64,000 bases of DNA from Siminovitchia terrae. GTDB lineage: Bacteria; Bacillota; Bacilli; Bacillales; Bacillaceae_C. The notes beneath the pieces were generated by a model that saw only the letters and a program-made list of their open reading frames with translations, did no database searches and was not told the DNA's origin. This document shows, piece by piece, positions 30,155 to 39,472 of the stretch. Numbering within the stretch: position 1 is the stretch's first letter; each line of letters begins with the position of its first letter. The stretch covers positions 26,555 to 90,554 of the forward strand of contig NZ_QYTW02000002.1 in assembly GCF_003605405.2 (NCBI RefSeq). Reading direction: 5' to 3'. A program made the position numbers and the translations under genes.

Positions 30155-31225
30155 GTGTTCGATAGATTACAATCGGTGGAAGACCGTTATGAGAAATTAA
30201 ATGAGTTGTTGAGCGACCCTGAAGTTGTCAGCAATTCGGAAAAACTCCGGGAATTTTCGAAAGAACAATCTTCCATAGCAGAGACGGTTGAAGTGTATAG
30301 GGAGTACAAAGAGGCTAAATCAGAATACGATGATGCCAAAGAAATGCTGGATGATAAGCTTGATCCCGAAATGCGCGAAATGGTTAAGGAAGAGATTGAT
30401 GAATTGGAAGTCCGGATCAAGGATTATGAAGAAAGATTGAAAATTCTTTTGATCCCGAAAGACCCAAACGATGATAAAAACGTCATTATGGAGATTCGGG
30501 GAGCTGCTGGAGGAGATGAGGCGGCTTTGTTCGCCGGTGATCTTTACCGGATGTACAGCAGATATGCAGAAGCCCACGGATGGAAGACGGAAGTGATCGA
30601 AGAACATTCTACGGGTCTGGGTGGTTTCAAAGAAATCATTTTCATTATCAACGGAAATGGAGCTTTTTCAAGGTTGAAATATGAAAATGGAGCACACAGG
30701 GTGCAACGTGTGCCAGAGACAGAATCAGGCGGCCGCATCCATACATCAACAGCAACGGTAGCTGTCCTTCCTGAAGCAGAGGAAGTGGAAGTAGATGTAC
30801 ATGAAAAAGATATTCGCGTCGATACGTTCGCTTCCAGTGGGCCTGGAGGACAAAGTGTCAATACGACAATGTCAGCCGTACGTTTAACTCATATTCCGAC
30901 TGGAATAGTCGTTTCCTGCCAGGATGAAAAGTCTCAGATTAAGAATAAAGAAAAGGCGATGAAGGTTCTTCGTGCCCGCATTTATGATAAATTCCAGCAA
31001 GAGGCCCAAGAAGAATATGATGCAAACCGTAAATCCGCTGTAGGAACTGGTGACCGTTCTGAAAGGATCCGGACATATAACTTTCCGCAGAATCGTGTGA
31101 CGGACCATCGCATCGGTTTGACTATTCAGAAGCTGGATCAAATCTTGGAAGGTAAGCTGGGTGAAGTCATTGATGCACTGATTGTTGAAGATCAATCCAA
31201 AAAGCTTGAAAGCGTGGAAGATTAA
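30155..31225 (+). CDS. prfA: Peptide chain release factor 1
   Basis: Releases finished protein at UAA and UAG stop codons. The 356-residue protein has an N-terminal coiled-coil domain and the catalytic GGQ loop in [17 protein letters not shown], which PrmC methylates. It is nearly collinear with B. subtilis PrfA. GTG 30155 follows TTGAGGTGAAG. The next gene, prmC, begins on the base after its stop, so the modifier and its substrate are co-expressed. Confidence 0.96.
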   Translation: MFDRLQSVEDRYEKLNELLSDPEVVSNSEKLREFSKEQSSIAETVEVYREYKEAKSEYDDAKEMLDDKLDPEMREMVKEEIDELEVRIKDYEERLKILLIPKDPNDDKNVIMEIRGAAGGDEAALFAGDLYRMYSRYAEAHGWKTEVIEEHSTGLGGFKEIIFIINGNGAFSRLKYENGAHRVQRVPETESGGRIHTSTATVAVLPEAEEVEVDVHEKDIRVDTFASSGPGGQSVNTTMSAVRLTHIPTGIVVSCQDEKSQIKNKEKAMKVLRARIYDKFQQEAQEEYDANRKSAVGTGDRSERIRTYNFPQNRVTDHRIGLTIQKLDQILEGKLGEVIDALIVEDQSKKLESVED

Positions 31226-32101
31226 TTGTCTAATGAACGGACTATATTCAAAGCCCTATCCTGGGCTTCTTCTTTTTTAATAGAAAATGGAAGAGACGCT
31301 AACGCCGGTGAAATTTTACTGAGAGCCCAACTGAACATGAGTCGATCAAAACTACTTGCTGAACAGAAAATGCCTCTTGCCGAGCAGGAATGGAATCGCT
31401 TTGAAGAAGCAGTTAAGGAACATGCAGCAGGCAAGCCTGTCCAGCATATCATCGGATATGAAGAATTTTACGGAAGAAAATTTCTTGTAAATGAAGATGT
31501 TCTGATTCCGCGTCCCGAGACGGAAGAGCTGATTGAGGCTGCATTAAAAAAGCTGGGTACAACATTTAAATCTTTATCCGGCTTAAAAGCGGCGGATATT
31601 GGAACAGGAAGCGGTGCTATTGCTGTAACATTAAAATTGGAAAGGCCTGTTCTGTCTATTTTTGCATCTGATTTATCTGAAAGGGCACTTCAGACGGCTA
31701 AAAAAAATGCTGAATGCCTAAACGCCGAAGTTCAGTTTTTACAGGGAGATTTGCTCCAGCCGTTTATTGATAATGGACTGAAGTTGGATATCATCGTGTC
31801 CAACCCTCCTTATATTCCTGCCCATGATGAATTATCAGATGTCGTCTCCGAACATGAACCACATTCGGCATTGTTCGGGGGCGAAGATGGACTGGATTTC
31901 TATCGGCGGTTTGCATCTGAATTGCCAAATGTTTTAAAGGAACAATCCCTTGTTGTTTTTGAAATCGGTGACGGACAGGGGAAGGATGTGAGCCTGCTGC
32001 TGGAGAAAAGTTTTCCAGAAGCGGAGATTGACGTTGTAAGAGATATTAACGGTAGGGAGCGTATTGTCACTATGGCAGTACAGAAAATATCATTTGATTG
32101 A
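31226..32101 (+). CDS. prmC: Release factor glutamine methyltransferase
   Basis: Methylates the Gln of the GGQ motif in release factors 1 and 2 using S-adenosylmethionine. The 291-residue protein has the SAM-binding ADIGTGSGAIAVTL motif and the catalytic NPPY (VSNPPYIPAH), with PRPETEELIE typical of the family. The TTG start at 31226 directly follows the prfA stop with only a weak ribosome-binding site, suggesting translational coupling. Counterpart of B. subtilis YwkE. Confidence 0.93.
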   Translation: MSNERTIFKALSWASSFLIENGRDANAGEILLRAQLNMSRSKLLAEQKMPLAEQEWNRFEEAVKEHAAGKPVQHIIGYEEFYGRKFLVNEDVLIPRPETEELIEAALKKLGTTFKSLSGLKAADIGTGSGAIAVTLKLERPVLSIFASDLSERALQTAKKNAECLNAEVQFLQGDLLQPFIDNGLKLDIIVSNPPYIPAHDELSDVVSEHEPHSALFGGEDGLDFYRRFASELPNVLKEQSLVVFEIGDGQGKDVSLLLEKSFPEAEIDVVRDINGRERIVTMAVQKISFD

Positions 32102-32155
32102 TTATAAGATTTAAAAATTGTCCATACTGTCCTAGTGAAGGGACGGGTGGGGAAT

Positions 32156-32869
32156 ATGAGAAAAAATAGTAAACAAAAATTCTATCAAAAATACATTGCA
32201 AGTGCATATATAGCGATTCTCTCGCTGGCAGCTGTCATGAACTTTTATTTTCCGGATCAAGAGAGCTCCGCAGCAGAAAACGTGCAGGTTATTCCAGAAG
32301 AGGCGATCCGGCTTCGGATTCTTGCCAACAGTGACAGTGAAAAAGATCAGGAAGTTAAACGGGCTGTCCGGGATGCTGTGAATAAACAGATTAACGAGTG
32401 GGTGGAACAATTGACTTCTATTGAGGAGGCCCGGCATGTGATTTCTTCAAGGCTTCCTGAACTTGAAAAGATTGCGAAAAACGAACTTATAAAGCACGGC
32501 CTTTCATATTCAGTCAGCATCGATTTTGGGGATGTTCAGTTTCCGACGAAATTATATGGGCAATACCTTTATCCTGCCGGAACATATGAAGCTGTCTTAA
32601 TCACTCTTGGTGAAGGAAAAGGGGCCAACTGGTGGTGTGTACTTTTTCCGCCGCTTTGTTTCCTGGATTTTTCCAACAGTGCAGCGGTAAGTCAAGGGAT
32701 TGAAGAAGATGTGGATAACGCTGTTGATATAGAAATGGAGCAGGATGAAAGCTTATCGTACGTAGAGGATGAACAGACTGAGGTGCCTGTTCCAGCATTC
32801 GTAGGAGAGCAGGAAGAGGAAGTAGAGGTCAAATTTTTTCTGAAAGAACTGTTTGATGAGCTGCTTTAA
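32156..32869 (+). CDS. spoIIR: Stage II sporulation protein R
   Basis: Secreted by the forespore, SpoIIR triggers SpoIIGA to process pro-sigma-E in the mother cell. The 237-residue product from ATG 32156 (RBS GGGTGGGG) has an N-terminal signal/anchor helix (AYIAILSLAAVMNFYF) and then the conserved domain beginning IPEEAIRLRILANSDSEKDQEVKRAVRDAV. WWCVLFPPLCFLD is a hallmark of the family. A GTG at 32135 is possible but less good. Its TAA stop is part of the TTTAAC that borders a family A element. A sigma-F promoter was not recognised. Confidence 0.93.
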   Translation: MRKNSKQKFYQKYIASAYIAILSLAAVMNFYFPDQESSAAENVQVIPEEAIRLRILANSDSEKDQEVKRAVRDAVNKQINEWVEQLTSIEEARHVISSRLPELEKIAKNELIKHGLSYSVSIDFGDVQFPTKLYGQYLYPAGTYEAVLITLGEGKGANWWCVLFPPLCFLDFSNSAAVSQGIEEDVDNAVDIEMEQDESLSYVEDEQTEVPVPAFVGEQEEEVEVKFFLKELFDELL

Positions 32870-32870
32870 C

Positions 32871-33059
32871 TTCATTCAGCAGAAGTCTCCCACTTCTGTA
32901 AGTGGTGGGATGAATGCCTATTGGTATTCCAATCAGAGAGGGTTCAAACCCCGGCTGAATAAAGTCAAAGCCTCCGGCGGATGCCACAGATTTTCAGAGG
33001 AAATTTATCGAGCAGAGCTCGATAAAATCTGGGCGCAAATACGCCAAGGCGCATTTGAT
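32871..33059 (+). repeat. Family A multi-hairpin element, copy A4
   Basis: 189 nt starting right after CTTTAAC, in which TAA is the spoIIR stop codon. Loop of the ATCGAGC/GCTCGAT stem is AGA. The hairpin-2 strand reads AATCAGAGAGGGTTCAAACC, somewhat diverged. Right end GGCGCATTTGAT is intact. Confidence 0.85.
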
Positions 33060-33068
33060 TACACAATG

Positions 33069-33092
33069 AATCTCTCGAAGGGGAGATTTTTT
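33069..33092 (+). terminator. Terminator after spoIIR
   Basis: AATCTC pairs with GAGATT and is followed by TTTTTTG. It lies just downstream of the family A element, so spoIIR and the element would share one transcript. Confidence 0.7.
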
Positions 33093-33171
33093 GTTTTATA
33101 TGGTAAAAATAAAGTGTGAGAGTTAAGCTTAAATGCAAAATCGGCATGCTGTACTTGGAACTCTTGCTTAC

Positions 33172-33260
33172 TGTGGGAAACTTCAACGGTTATTCACAAA
33201 AACACGTGAAGTTACCCACATTTTACCCGATTCTATCCACAAGTTGTTAATAACTCATTC
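33172..33260. promoter_or_regulatory. DnaA-box cluster upstream of ywlC/tsaC
   Basis: Four DnaA-box-like nonamers lie in 70 nt: TGTGGGAAA (33172, reverse, two mismatches), TTATTCACA (33190, fits TTATNCACA), TTACCCACA (33212, one mismatch) and CTATCCACA (33233, one mismatch). Their starts are 18, 22 and 21 bases apart, roughly two helical turns. AT-rich GTTGTTAATAACTC follows. B. subtilis has one of its known DnaA-binding clusters at ywlC. Confidence 0.72.
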
Positions 33261-33342
33261 ATCAAAGGTTGGACTTGAAAACTATAACGATAGAAATGCC
33301 CCTATATAAAGGTGGGTCTTTAGCTAAAAAGAGGTGGAATAA

Positions 33343-34401
33343 ATGAAGACAAATTATTGGACTGTGGATATTGATGTGGATATAAAAAATATTTATCCCC
33401 AGGTTGTGGAAGCTGCACATTATTTAAAAGAAGGAGAAGTTGTGGCCTTCCCAACAGAAACAGTTTATGGCTTAGGTGCTAACGCGTTGACGGACAAGGC
33501 TGTTGCAAAAATATTTGATGCAAAAGGAAGGCCCGCAGATAATCCACTGATTGTCCACATAGCAAATGTGGACCAGCTTGACTTATTGACAAAAGAAATC
33601 CCGGAAACGACTATCAAGCTCATGGATGAATTTTGGCCAGGCCCGTTGACCTTGATTTTCAAAAGGAAACCTAATGCTGTTTCATCATTAGTAACCGCCG
33701 GTCTCGATACAGTCGCTGTGAGAATGCCGGATCATCCGGTTGCGCTTGCACTCATTCACACTGCGGGCGTGCCTATTGCTGCTCCCAGCGCTAATAAGTC
33801 CGGAAAACCAAGTCCCACCATGGCAACGCATGTTTTGGCTGATTTGGAGGGCTTGATAGCAGGTATAGTTGATGGGGGTCCCACGGGTGTTGGTCTGGAG
33901 TCTACAGTCCTTGACTGTACTCCAGAGGTTCCGGTCATTTTACGTCCCGGCGGTTTGTCCAAAGAAGAGATTGAAAGAGTCATCGGGCAGGTGGATCAGG
34001 ATCCTGCTCTACAACATTCAGAGTCTTCTCCTAAATCTCCCGGGATGAAATACCGGCATTATGCACCGTCTGCACCATTATTTTTAGCAGACGGGGATAA
34101 GGAATGGATTCAAGAACTGATCGATCAAAAGAGGAATTCAGGCACAAAGGTCGGTGTTCTTGCTCCTAAGGAATCGGCTTCCTTTTACAATGCGGATGTG
34201 GTAGCTGTTTGTGGGAGCCGGTCGAATTTAAAGAGTGTGGCGCATACCCTTTATCAGGCATTAAGAAGCTTTGATGAAAAGAATCTTGATATGATATATG
34301 CGGAGGTTTATCCGGTTCAAGGAGTGGGAGCAGCAATCATGAACAGACTTGAAAAAGCGGCTGCTCATAGAAGGGTCACGCAGGGGAAAACGGAGAAATA
34401 A
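33343..34401 (+). CDS. tsaC: L-threonylcarbamoyladenylate synthase (TsaC/Sua5)
   Basis: Makes threonylcarbamoyl-AMP from threonine, bicarbonate and ATP for t6A37 modification of ANN-decoding tRNAs. The 352-residue protein is the longer Sua5 form: an N-terminal YrdC domain (AFPTETVYGLGANA, AKGRPADNPLIVH, PGPLT, APSANKSGKPSPT) and a C-terminal Sua5 domain joined by SPGMKYRHYAP. Equivalent to B. subtilis YwlC. ATG 33343 follows AAGAGGTGG. A DnaA-box cluster lies in its upstream region. Confidence 0.94.
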   Translation: MKTNYWTVDIDVDIKNIYPQVVEAAHYLKEGEVVAFPTETVYGLGANALTDKAVAKIFDAKGRPADNPLIVHIANVDQLDLLTKEIPETTIKLMDEFWPGPLTLIFKRKPNAVSSLVTAGLDTVAVRMPDHPVALALIHTAGVPIAAPSANKSGKPSPTMATHVLADLEGLIAGIVDGGPTGVGLESTVLDCTPEVPVILRPGGLSKEEIERVIGQVDQDPALQHSESSPKSPGMKYRHYAPSAPLFLADGDKEWIQELIDQKRNSGTKVGVLAPKESASFYNADVVAVCGSRSNLKSVAHTLYQALRSFDEKNLDMIYAEVYPVQGVGAAIMNRLEKAAAHRRVTQGKTEK

Positions 34402-34408
34402 TTTTTGG

Positions 34409-34436
34409 AAAGCCGGACAAATAAATCCGGCTTTTA
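34409..34436 (+). terminator. Terminator after tsaC
   Basis: AAAGCCGGA pairs with TCCGGCTTT around CAAATAAA, then TTA. Good stem, short T-run. Confidence 0.8.
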
Positions 34437-34538
34437 CTTCATCGATAATGGTTATTAATCCCTTTCAGGATGTCTACTCTCTCATCTCGGCGCATATGAT
34501 TTTTTATAGGCACGTCCGAGGTGAAAGGAGATTTATCC

Positions 34539-35087
34539 ATGATGGTTCCTGAATTGGTGACATTAGTAATCATGGCATTTGCGGTGGGAATGGATGCTTT
34601 TTCTGTTTCCCTTGGCCTGGGAATTTTTAAACTTAGATTACGTCAAATATTTTCAATTGGGATAACAATTGGTCTGTTTCATATGGCGATGCCCCTTTTG
34701 GGGATCATGACGGGGCATCTACTGTCCACGACTTTCGGGAAAATTACGGGTTATATTGGTGGTATGCTCCTTGTTGTTATGGGTGTTTTGATGATTGTTT
34801 CATGTTTTCGTAACAATGAGCAAACGATTGTCACACCTATTGGGTGGGGATTGATTTTTTTTAGTATGGTCCTAAGCCTAGACAGCTTTTCCGCCGGGTT
34901 AAGCTTGGGGATGTTTGGTGCAAGGGCGATTGCTGCGATGATTATTTTTGGAGCGGTTTCCACCTTATTAACATGGAGCGGACTTATTTTGGGGAGAAAA
35001 GTACAAAACTGGCTCGGTTTTTACGGAGAACTGCTTGGTGGCTTTATTTTAATCGTTTTTGGTATCAAGTTAGCTTTTATTGGCTGA
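34539..35087 (+). CDS. mntP: Manganese efflux pump MntP
   Basis: Exports excess Mn2+ through the cytoplasmic membrane. The 182-residue protein has six hydrophobic helices and the duplicated Asp-containing motifs of the family, GMDAFSVSLGLG in the first half and SLDSFSAGLSLG in the second. ATG 34539 (or the adjacent ATG 34542) stands eight bases after GAAAGGAG; the GTG at 34521 overlaps that RBS and is rejected. Counterpart of B. subtilis YwlD. No yybP-ykoY riboswitch was recognised in the 100 nt upstream. Confidence 0.9.
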   Translation: MMVPELVTLVIMAFAVGMDAFSVSLGLGIFKLRLRQIFSIGITIGLFHMAMPLLGIMTGHLLSTTFGKITGYIGGMLLVVMGVLMIVSCFRNNEQTIVTPIGWGLIFFSMVLSLDSFSAGLSLGMFGARAIAAMIIFGAVSTLLTWSGLILGRKVQNWLGFYGELLGGFILIVFGIKLAFIG

Positions 35088-35117
35088 AAATGCGTATATA
35101 TGATGTTGAAACTTCTG

Positions 35118-35141
35118 AAGCTGTCTAATTACAGCTTTTTT
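35118..35141 (+). terminator. Terminator after mntP
   Basis: AAGCTGT pairs with ACAGCTT, followed by TTTTTTA. It is a compact intrinsic terminator. Confidence 0.85.
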
Positions 35142-35282
35142 ATCGTTGAGGAAACTATATAATGCATAATGTTAATAGCATCTTATTACATTATGATACG
35201 TCTAGCTTCGACGAAATAGATGCCCTAGTGACACCTGGTACAAGCAGAAGCGACAGGTCAGGGCCTTGTTGCCTTAGTCCGG

Positions 35283-35470
35283 ATCAAATGCGCCTTGGCG
35301 TATTTGCGCCCAGATTTTATCGAGCTCCGCTCGATGAATTTCCTCTGAAAATCTGTGGCATCAGCCGGAGGCTTTGACTTTATTCAGCCGGGGTTTGAAC
35401 TCCCACTGAATGAATACCAATAGGCATTCATCTTACCACTTACAGAAGTGGGAGATTTCTGCTGAATGAA
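35283..35470 (-). repeat. Family A multi-hairpin element, copy A5 (reverse)
   Basis: 188 nt, the only copy on the minus strand. Read in reverse it begins TTCATTCAGCAGAAATCTCCCACTTCTG after TTTAAC and ends GGCGCATTTGAT at 35283. It lies between the mntP terminator and ywlE, against gene direction. Loop of the central hairpin is CGG. The stretch 35195-35280 before it contains decayed family B sequence (CTAGCTTCGACG, AAGCGACAGG). Confidence 0.85.
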
Positions 35471-35587
35471 GTTAAAGGCATTTCAGTCTGGATTGTTGCT
35501 TGTACCTTGTTCTAGGCAATCTAAGGATTGGGTAGTGAAACTTCTTTTAGTGATATAATATATAGAAAACTTTATGAGGGGGCAGCT

Positions 35588-36022
35588 ATGAAAAACATAC
35601 TGTTTGTTTGCACTGGTAATACGTGCCGTAGCCCAATGGCTGAAGCGATTTTTAACAATATCCAAAATGGGAATGCTTTTGCCAGGTCCGCCGGTTTATT
35701 TTCAGCCGAAGGCAGCCGGGCGGCAGAAAATGCATCGAGAGTTTTGGCTGAAAATAAGATACAGCTCGAGCATAGGTCCAAACAGTTGGTTGAGGAAGAT
35801 TTGGAATCGGCTTCATATGTATTTACTATGACGAGAGCACATAAAGAAATGCTGATGGACAAGTATCCGGCAGCTGCCGATAAAATTTTCACTTTGAAGG
35901 AGTATGTCAAGGGGCCTGAAGGCAACATTGATATTGTGGACCCTTTCGGTGGAAATATACATACATATCGGGAGACATTTCAAGAGATGAAAAGTTTGAT
36001 TGAAAAGCTTTCGCTTGATTAG
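35588..36022 (+). CDS. ywlE: Protein arginine phosphatase
   Basis: Removes phosphate from phospho-arginine residues placed by the kinase McsB, countering the arginine-phosphate degradation tag. The 144-residue low-molecular-weight phosphatase has the P-loop CTGNTCRS (C8 to S15) and the general acid in IVDPFGG. The Thr inside the P-loop (T12) is the residue that favours phospho-arginine over phospho-tyrosine in this family. ATG 35588 follows GAGGGGG; the extension to 35528 is unsupported. Confidence 0.92.
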   Translation: MKNILFVCTGNTCRSPMAEAIFNNIQNGNAFARSAGLFSAEGSRAAENASRVLAENKIQLEHRSKQLVEEDLESASYVFTMTRAHKEMLMDKYPAAADKIFTLKEYVKGPEGNIDIVDPFGGNIHTYRETFQEMKSLIEKLSLD

Positions 36023-36113
36023 TCAAAATCCTAGCGCTCCAAAATGGTAACTGGACTACTCTTCTTTTATAATGAAGGAAACGTGTAACGAACAATAAGG
36101 AGGAAAAACTTTC

Positions 36114-36560
36114 ATGAAAGTCGCAATTGCATCGGATCATGGTGGTGTCAACATCCGAAAGGAAATTCTCCAGTTGCTGGATGAAATGAACATTGAATAT
36201 GAAGATCTAGGCTGTGAAGACAGTTGTTCCGTAGATTACCCTGACTATGCGATTCCTGTGGCGGAAAAAGTAGTAAGCGGGGAGTGTGACCGAGGAATCC
36301 TAATTTGTGGAACCGGCATCGGAATGAGCATAGCTGCCAATAAGGTGAAGGGAATTCGTTGTGCGCTTGTACATGATGTGTTTAGTGCAAAGGCAACCAG
36401 GCTTCATAATGACAGCAATATTTTAGCGATGGGTGAGCGTGTAATTGGCCCCGGATTAGCTCGTGAAATTGCCAAAACTTGGCTGAAGACAGACTTTGAA
36501 GCTGGCCGTCATGAAAAGCGGGTGCAAAAAATAACAGATTATGAATCGGATAGACGATAA
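36114..36560 (+). CDS. rpiB: Ribose-5-phosphate isomerase B
   Basis: Interconverts ribose-5-phosphate and ribulose-5-phosphate. The 148-residue RpiB/LacAB protein has IASDHGG at the N-terminus, catalytic Cys in ILICGTGIGMSIAANK, and HNDSNILAMG. ATG 36114 follows AAGGAGGAAAA. Known in B. subtilis as YwlF, in the same ywlE-ywlF-ywlG-glyA order. Confidence 0.93.
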   Translation: MKVAIASDHGGVNIRKEILQLLDEMNIEYEDLGCEDSCSVDYPDYAIPVAEKVVSGECDRGILICGTGIGMSIAANKVKGIRCALVHDVFSAKATRLHNDSNILAMGERVIGPGLAREIAKTWLKTDFEAGRHEKRVQKITDYESDRR

Positions 36561-36586
36561 TCTTAATTAACAAGGGGGAGTTCTAA

Positions 36587-37159
36587 ATGGCAATTGAACA
36601 ATGGCAGGAAGAAGTGCGTACCCTTCTTGACGAGTGCAGGGAAAATCTGCCCATCGGAGAAGGAAAAGTGTTGGTTATCGGCTGTTCAACATCTGAAATT
36701 GCCGGGCAACAAATTGGTACTTCCGGAGTGATGGAACCGGCAAATATGTTATATGAAGAATTGAAAAAGTTTGCGGATGATAAAAAGGTTCATCTTGCTT
36801 TTCAATGCTGCGAACATTTAAATCGTGCTTTGGTCGTTGAAAGGCAGACTGCCTTAGAGAATGGCTGGGAAGAAGTGACGGTTATTCCAGTTCGTAAAGC
36901 GGGCGGTTCCATGGCTACTTGTGCTTATTCACAAATGAAGGATCCGGTTGTTGTTGAATTTATCAAGGCAGATGCGGGTATTGATATAGGTGATACGTTT
37001 ATCGGAATGCATTTAAAGCATGTAGCTGTACCTATAAGAGTCAATCAAAAATCAATAGGTGGCGCCCATGTAACGATTGCAACGACACGGCCAAAGCTAA
37101 TTGGTGGGGCGAGAGCAGTATATGAAAGTCAAAAACTGAACGATCATTGCTCATCTTAA
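36587..37159 (+). CDS. ywlG: TIGR01440 / DUF436 family protein YwlG
   Basis: A conserved Firmicutes protein of 190 residues encoded between rpiB and glyA, function not established. Visible features are VLVIGCSTSEIAGQQIGTSG near the N-terminus, AFQCCEHLNRALVVER with a Cys-Cys pair and His, AGGSMATCAY, and IGDTFIGMHLKHVAVPIR. The pattern of Cys and His suggests possible metal or substrate binding. ATG 36587 follows AGGGGGAG. Confidence 0.85.
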   Translation: MAIEQWQEEVRTLLDECRENLPIGEGKVLVIGCSTSEIAGQQIGTSGVMEPANMLYEELKKFADDKKVHLAFQCCEHLNRALVVERQTALENGWEEVTVIPVRKAGGSMATCAYSQMKDPVVVEFIKADAGIDIGDTFIGMHLKHVAVPIRVNQKSIGGAHVTIATTRPKLIGGARAVYESQKLNDHCSS

Positions 37160-37189
37160 TGATAATGTTCCGTTTTTGTTAAAATAAGT

Positions 37190-37218
37190 TTGGAAAATTC
37201 ACACCTTCATGTTAAAAT
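37190..37218 (+). promoter_or_regulatory. glyA promoter
   Basis: TTGGAA (37190-37195), 17-nt spacer, TAAAAT (37213-37218), 50 nt before the glyA start. Upstream at 37164-37176, AATGTTCCGTTTT matches the reverse of the PurBox consensus with one mismatch; glyA belongs to the PurR regulon in B. subtilis. A second, paired box was not found, so PurR control is only suggested. Confidence 0.5.
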
Positions 37219-37269
37219 ATAAGCGATTAACGAATACAAGCGAAACTCGAAAGGATGAGGGGGAGCAAT

Positions 37270-38532
37270 ATGAGCAAACTGAGTGAGAATAGTACTTTAA
37301 GTGCTATCGCACAAGAAGATCCGCAAATTTATGAAGCTATCCAAAAGGAATTGAACAGGCAACGTGCGAAAATTGAGTTGATTGCATCCGAGAACTTTGT
37401 CAGCAAAGCAGTAATGGAAGCGCAAGGATCGGTTTTGACAAATAAATATGCTGAGGGCTATCCCGGCCGCCGTTATTACGGGGGTTGTGAGTATGTCGAT
37501 ATAGCTGAGGACTTGGCACGCGACCGGGCGAAACAAATTTTTGGTGCTGAGCATGTAAACGTACAACCGCATTCCGGAGCTCAAGCAAACATGGCGGTTT
37601 ATTTTACTATTCTTGAGCATGGAGACACTGTGCTTGGCATGAACTTGTCACACGGCGGACACCTTACCCATGGAAGCCCTGTTAACTTTAGTGGGGTACA
37701 ATACAACTTTGTTGAATATGGTGTTGATAAAGAAAGCCATCGCATCAATTACGAAGATGTACGCCAAAAAGCTCTTGAACATAAGCCGAAGCTGATTGTT
37801 GCGGGTGCAAGTGCTTATCCAAGAGTCATTGATTTTGAGAAATTCCGTGAAATTGCCGACGAAGTCGGGGCTTATTTTATGGTGGATATGGCTCATATTG
37901 CGGGACTTGTGGCAGCAGGCCTTCATCCTAATCCGGTACCATATGCTGATTTTGTCACCACAACTACACACAAAACATTGCGTGGTCCACGTGGTGGAAT
38001 GATTCTTTGTAAAGAGGAATTTGCAAAAGCGATTGACAAGTCTGTTTTCCCAGGATTACAGGGTGGACCGCTTATGCACGTCATTGCGGCAAAAGCTGTT
38101 GCATTCGGAGAAGCTTTGCGTGATGATTTCAAAGATTATGCCAAACTCATTATAGAAAATGCAAACAGACTTGCCGAAAGTCTTAAAAAGGAAGGCGTGA
38201 ACCTTGTTTCTGACGGGACGGACAACCATTTACTTTTATTGGACGTACGCTCTTTAGGATTAACCGGAAAAGATGCGGAAAAAGTTCTAGATGATGTTGG
38301 GATCACTGCAAACAAAAACACAATCCCTTATGACCCTGAAGGTCCATTCGTAACAAGCGGTGTCCGTATTGGAACAGCGGCTGTTACATCACGTGGATTT
38401 GGAATGAAAGAAATGGATGAAATTGCATCTTTGATTGCTTTTGTTCTGAAAAATCACGATGATAAAGAGAAACTGGAAGAAGCTAGCAAGAAGGTTGAAG
38501 CGATCACGTCTCGCTTTCCTCTATATGAATAA
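37270..38532 (+). CDS. glyA: Serine hydroxymethyltransferase
   Basis: PLP enzyme that converts serine and tetrahydrofolate to glycine and methylene-THF, the main one-carbon source. The 420-residue protein shows [22 protein letters not shown], and the PLP-binding Lys in [14 protein letters not shown]. Start is ATG 37270 ([10 protein letters not shown]) with GAGGGGGAG upstream; the frame from 37255 merely includes the RBS. A hairpin terminator follows. Confidence 0.96.
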   Translation: MSKLSENSTLSAIAQEDPQIYEAIQKELNRQRAKIELIASENFVSKAVMEAQGSVLTNKYAEGYPGRRYYGGCEYVDIAEDLARDRAKQIFGAEHVNVQPHSGAQANMAVYFTILEHGDTVLGMNLSHGGHLTHGSPVNFSGVQYNFVEYGVDKESHRINYEDVRQKALEHKPKLIVAGASAYPRVIDFEKFREIADEVGAYFMVDMAHIAGLVAAGLHPNPVPYADFVTTTTHKTLRGPRGGMILCKEEFAKAIDKSVFPGLQGGPLMHVIAAKAVAFGEALRDDFKDYAKLIIENANRLAESLKKEGVNLVSDGTDNHLLLLDVRSLGLTGKDAEKVLDDVGITANKNTIPYDPEGPFVTSGVRIGTAAVTSRGFGMKEMDEIASLIAFVLKNHDDKEKLEEASKKVEAITSRFPLYE

Positions 38533-38539
38533 TTTTGAT

Positions 38540-38573
38540 GAACAGTCTGTCTAAAGGATAGGCTGTTCTTTTA
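38540..38573 (+). terminator. Terminator after glyA
   Basis: GAACAGTCT pairs with AGGCTGTTC (one G-U) and is followed by TTTTA. Moderate terminator, placed before the large family B block. Confidence 0.75.
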
Positions 38574-38601
38574 TGTACTGAATATACAGGCGTTGTTTTT
38601 G

Positions 38602-39345
38602 TTATTCATGTAGCTCCAGCGCCTATCGACTAGCAGACTTCGCGCCCAATGTGCTCCTGCGGCGCAGAGTATTCGAGGATGTAAACCTCACCTCGTCGCA
38701 AAGCTGTATGAAGCTCACTCAAGAAGTCTCTCACGAGGTACTCCAAGTAAGCTGCTTTCCTACGATAAGTCAACATTGGCTCCGACGTACAGGAAGTACT
38801 AGTGCAGGCGAGGCGACAGGACGTCGCTGTTTGAGCCGGCCGACGGACACGGTGTTCTAGTGCAAGCGAAGCGACAGGATGTCGCTGCTTAAGCCTGCCG
38901 AGTGCGTAAGGATTAAGCCAATCGCTTCTGAAGGCAAACTACGCTTTCCTCAGCACTCTCTTATGATTGTCGCCGATAAGCAGGCACTCTCGCACTTCAT
39001 TTTTCCTTTATCTCGTCGAAATCACTCTGTCCAGCTCCAACGCCTAACCCCTCGAGGTCATAAGGCAATTCCCTGTGGTGGCTGAGGAACGCCTCCTCGG
39101 GAATTGCCTTATGGTTGTCGGGGTTAAGCAAGGCGTTTCCGCATTTCAGCTCAGTCTGTACGTCGATGAACAGGCGCTTATGCTTTTGTTCATCGTCTAG
39201 CTCCAGCGCCTATCGACTAGCAGACTTCGCGCCTTCTCCTACGATAAGTCAACATCGGCTCCTTCGTCGCCGTGTTTCCTTTATCTCGTCGAAATCGCTC
39301 CAGTCTGTACGTCGAAGAACAGGCGCTTATGCTTTTGTTCTTGCC
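38602..39345. repeat. Family B composite repeat, copy B5 (largest)
   Basis: About 740 nt of repeat between glyA and upp. TAGCTCCAGCGCCTATCGACTAGCAGACTTCGCGCC occurs twice in it (about 38610 and 39196, quoted here as its core TCCAGCGCCTATCGACTAGC). In the middle (about 39030-39130) lies the compact palindromic unit seen alone in B4 and B6, with CCCCTCGAGGTCATAAG and CTTATGGTTGTCGGGG as its arms. AGCGACAGGATGTCGCTG segments also repeat near 38810 and 38870. Apparent open frames, including a long 5' extension of upp, are repeat artefacts. Confidence 0.8.
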
Positions 39346-39472
39346 GAAAGTTTTTCTTTTATGTAAAATGAGCAAGGATATAGCGACCAGAGCGAGGGTG
39401 AATTGGTTCATCCGAATCACTTCGAATGCTCCCGTCTTGATCGTGAATAAAAAGAACAAAGGAGAGAGCACT

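Noticed and set aside
34440-34538. yybP-ykoY manganese riboswitch before mntP
   Set aside because: The region is too short and lacks the conserved GGGGAGTA-type motifs.
35162-35377. Open frame ending in a sequence like [16 protein letters not shown]
   Set aside because: It is the translation of a reverse family A element. The same peptide appears wherever that repeat occurs (for example reverse frames at 33059 and 51829), without an RBS.
39272-39472. Upstream in-frame extension of upp
   Set aside because: The 67 codons derive from family B sequence; the true start at 39473 has AAAGGAG and matches family length.
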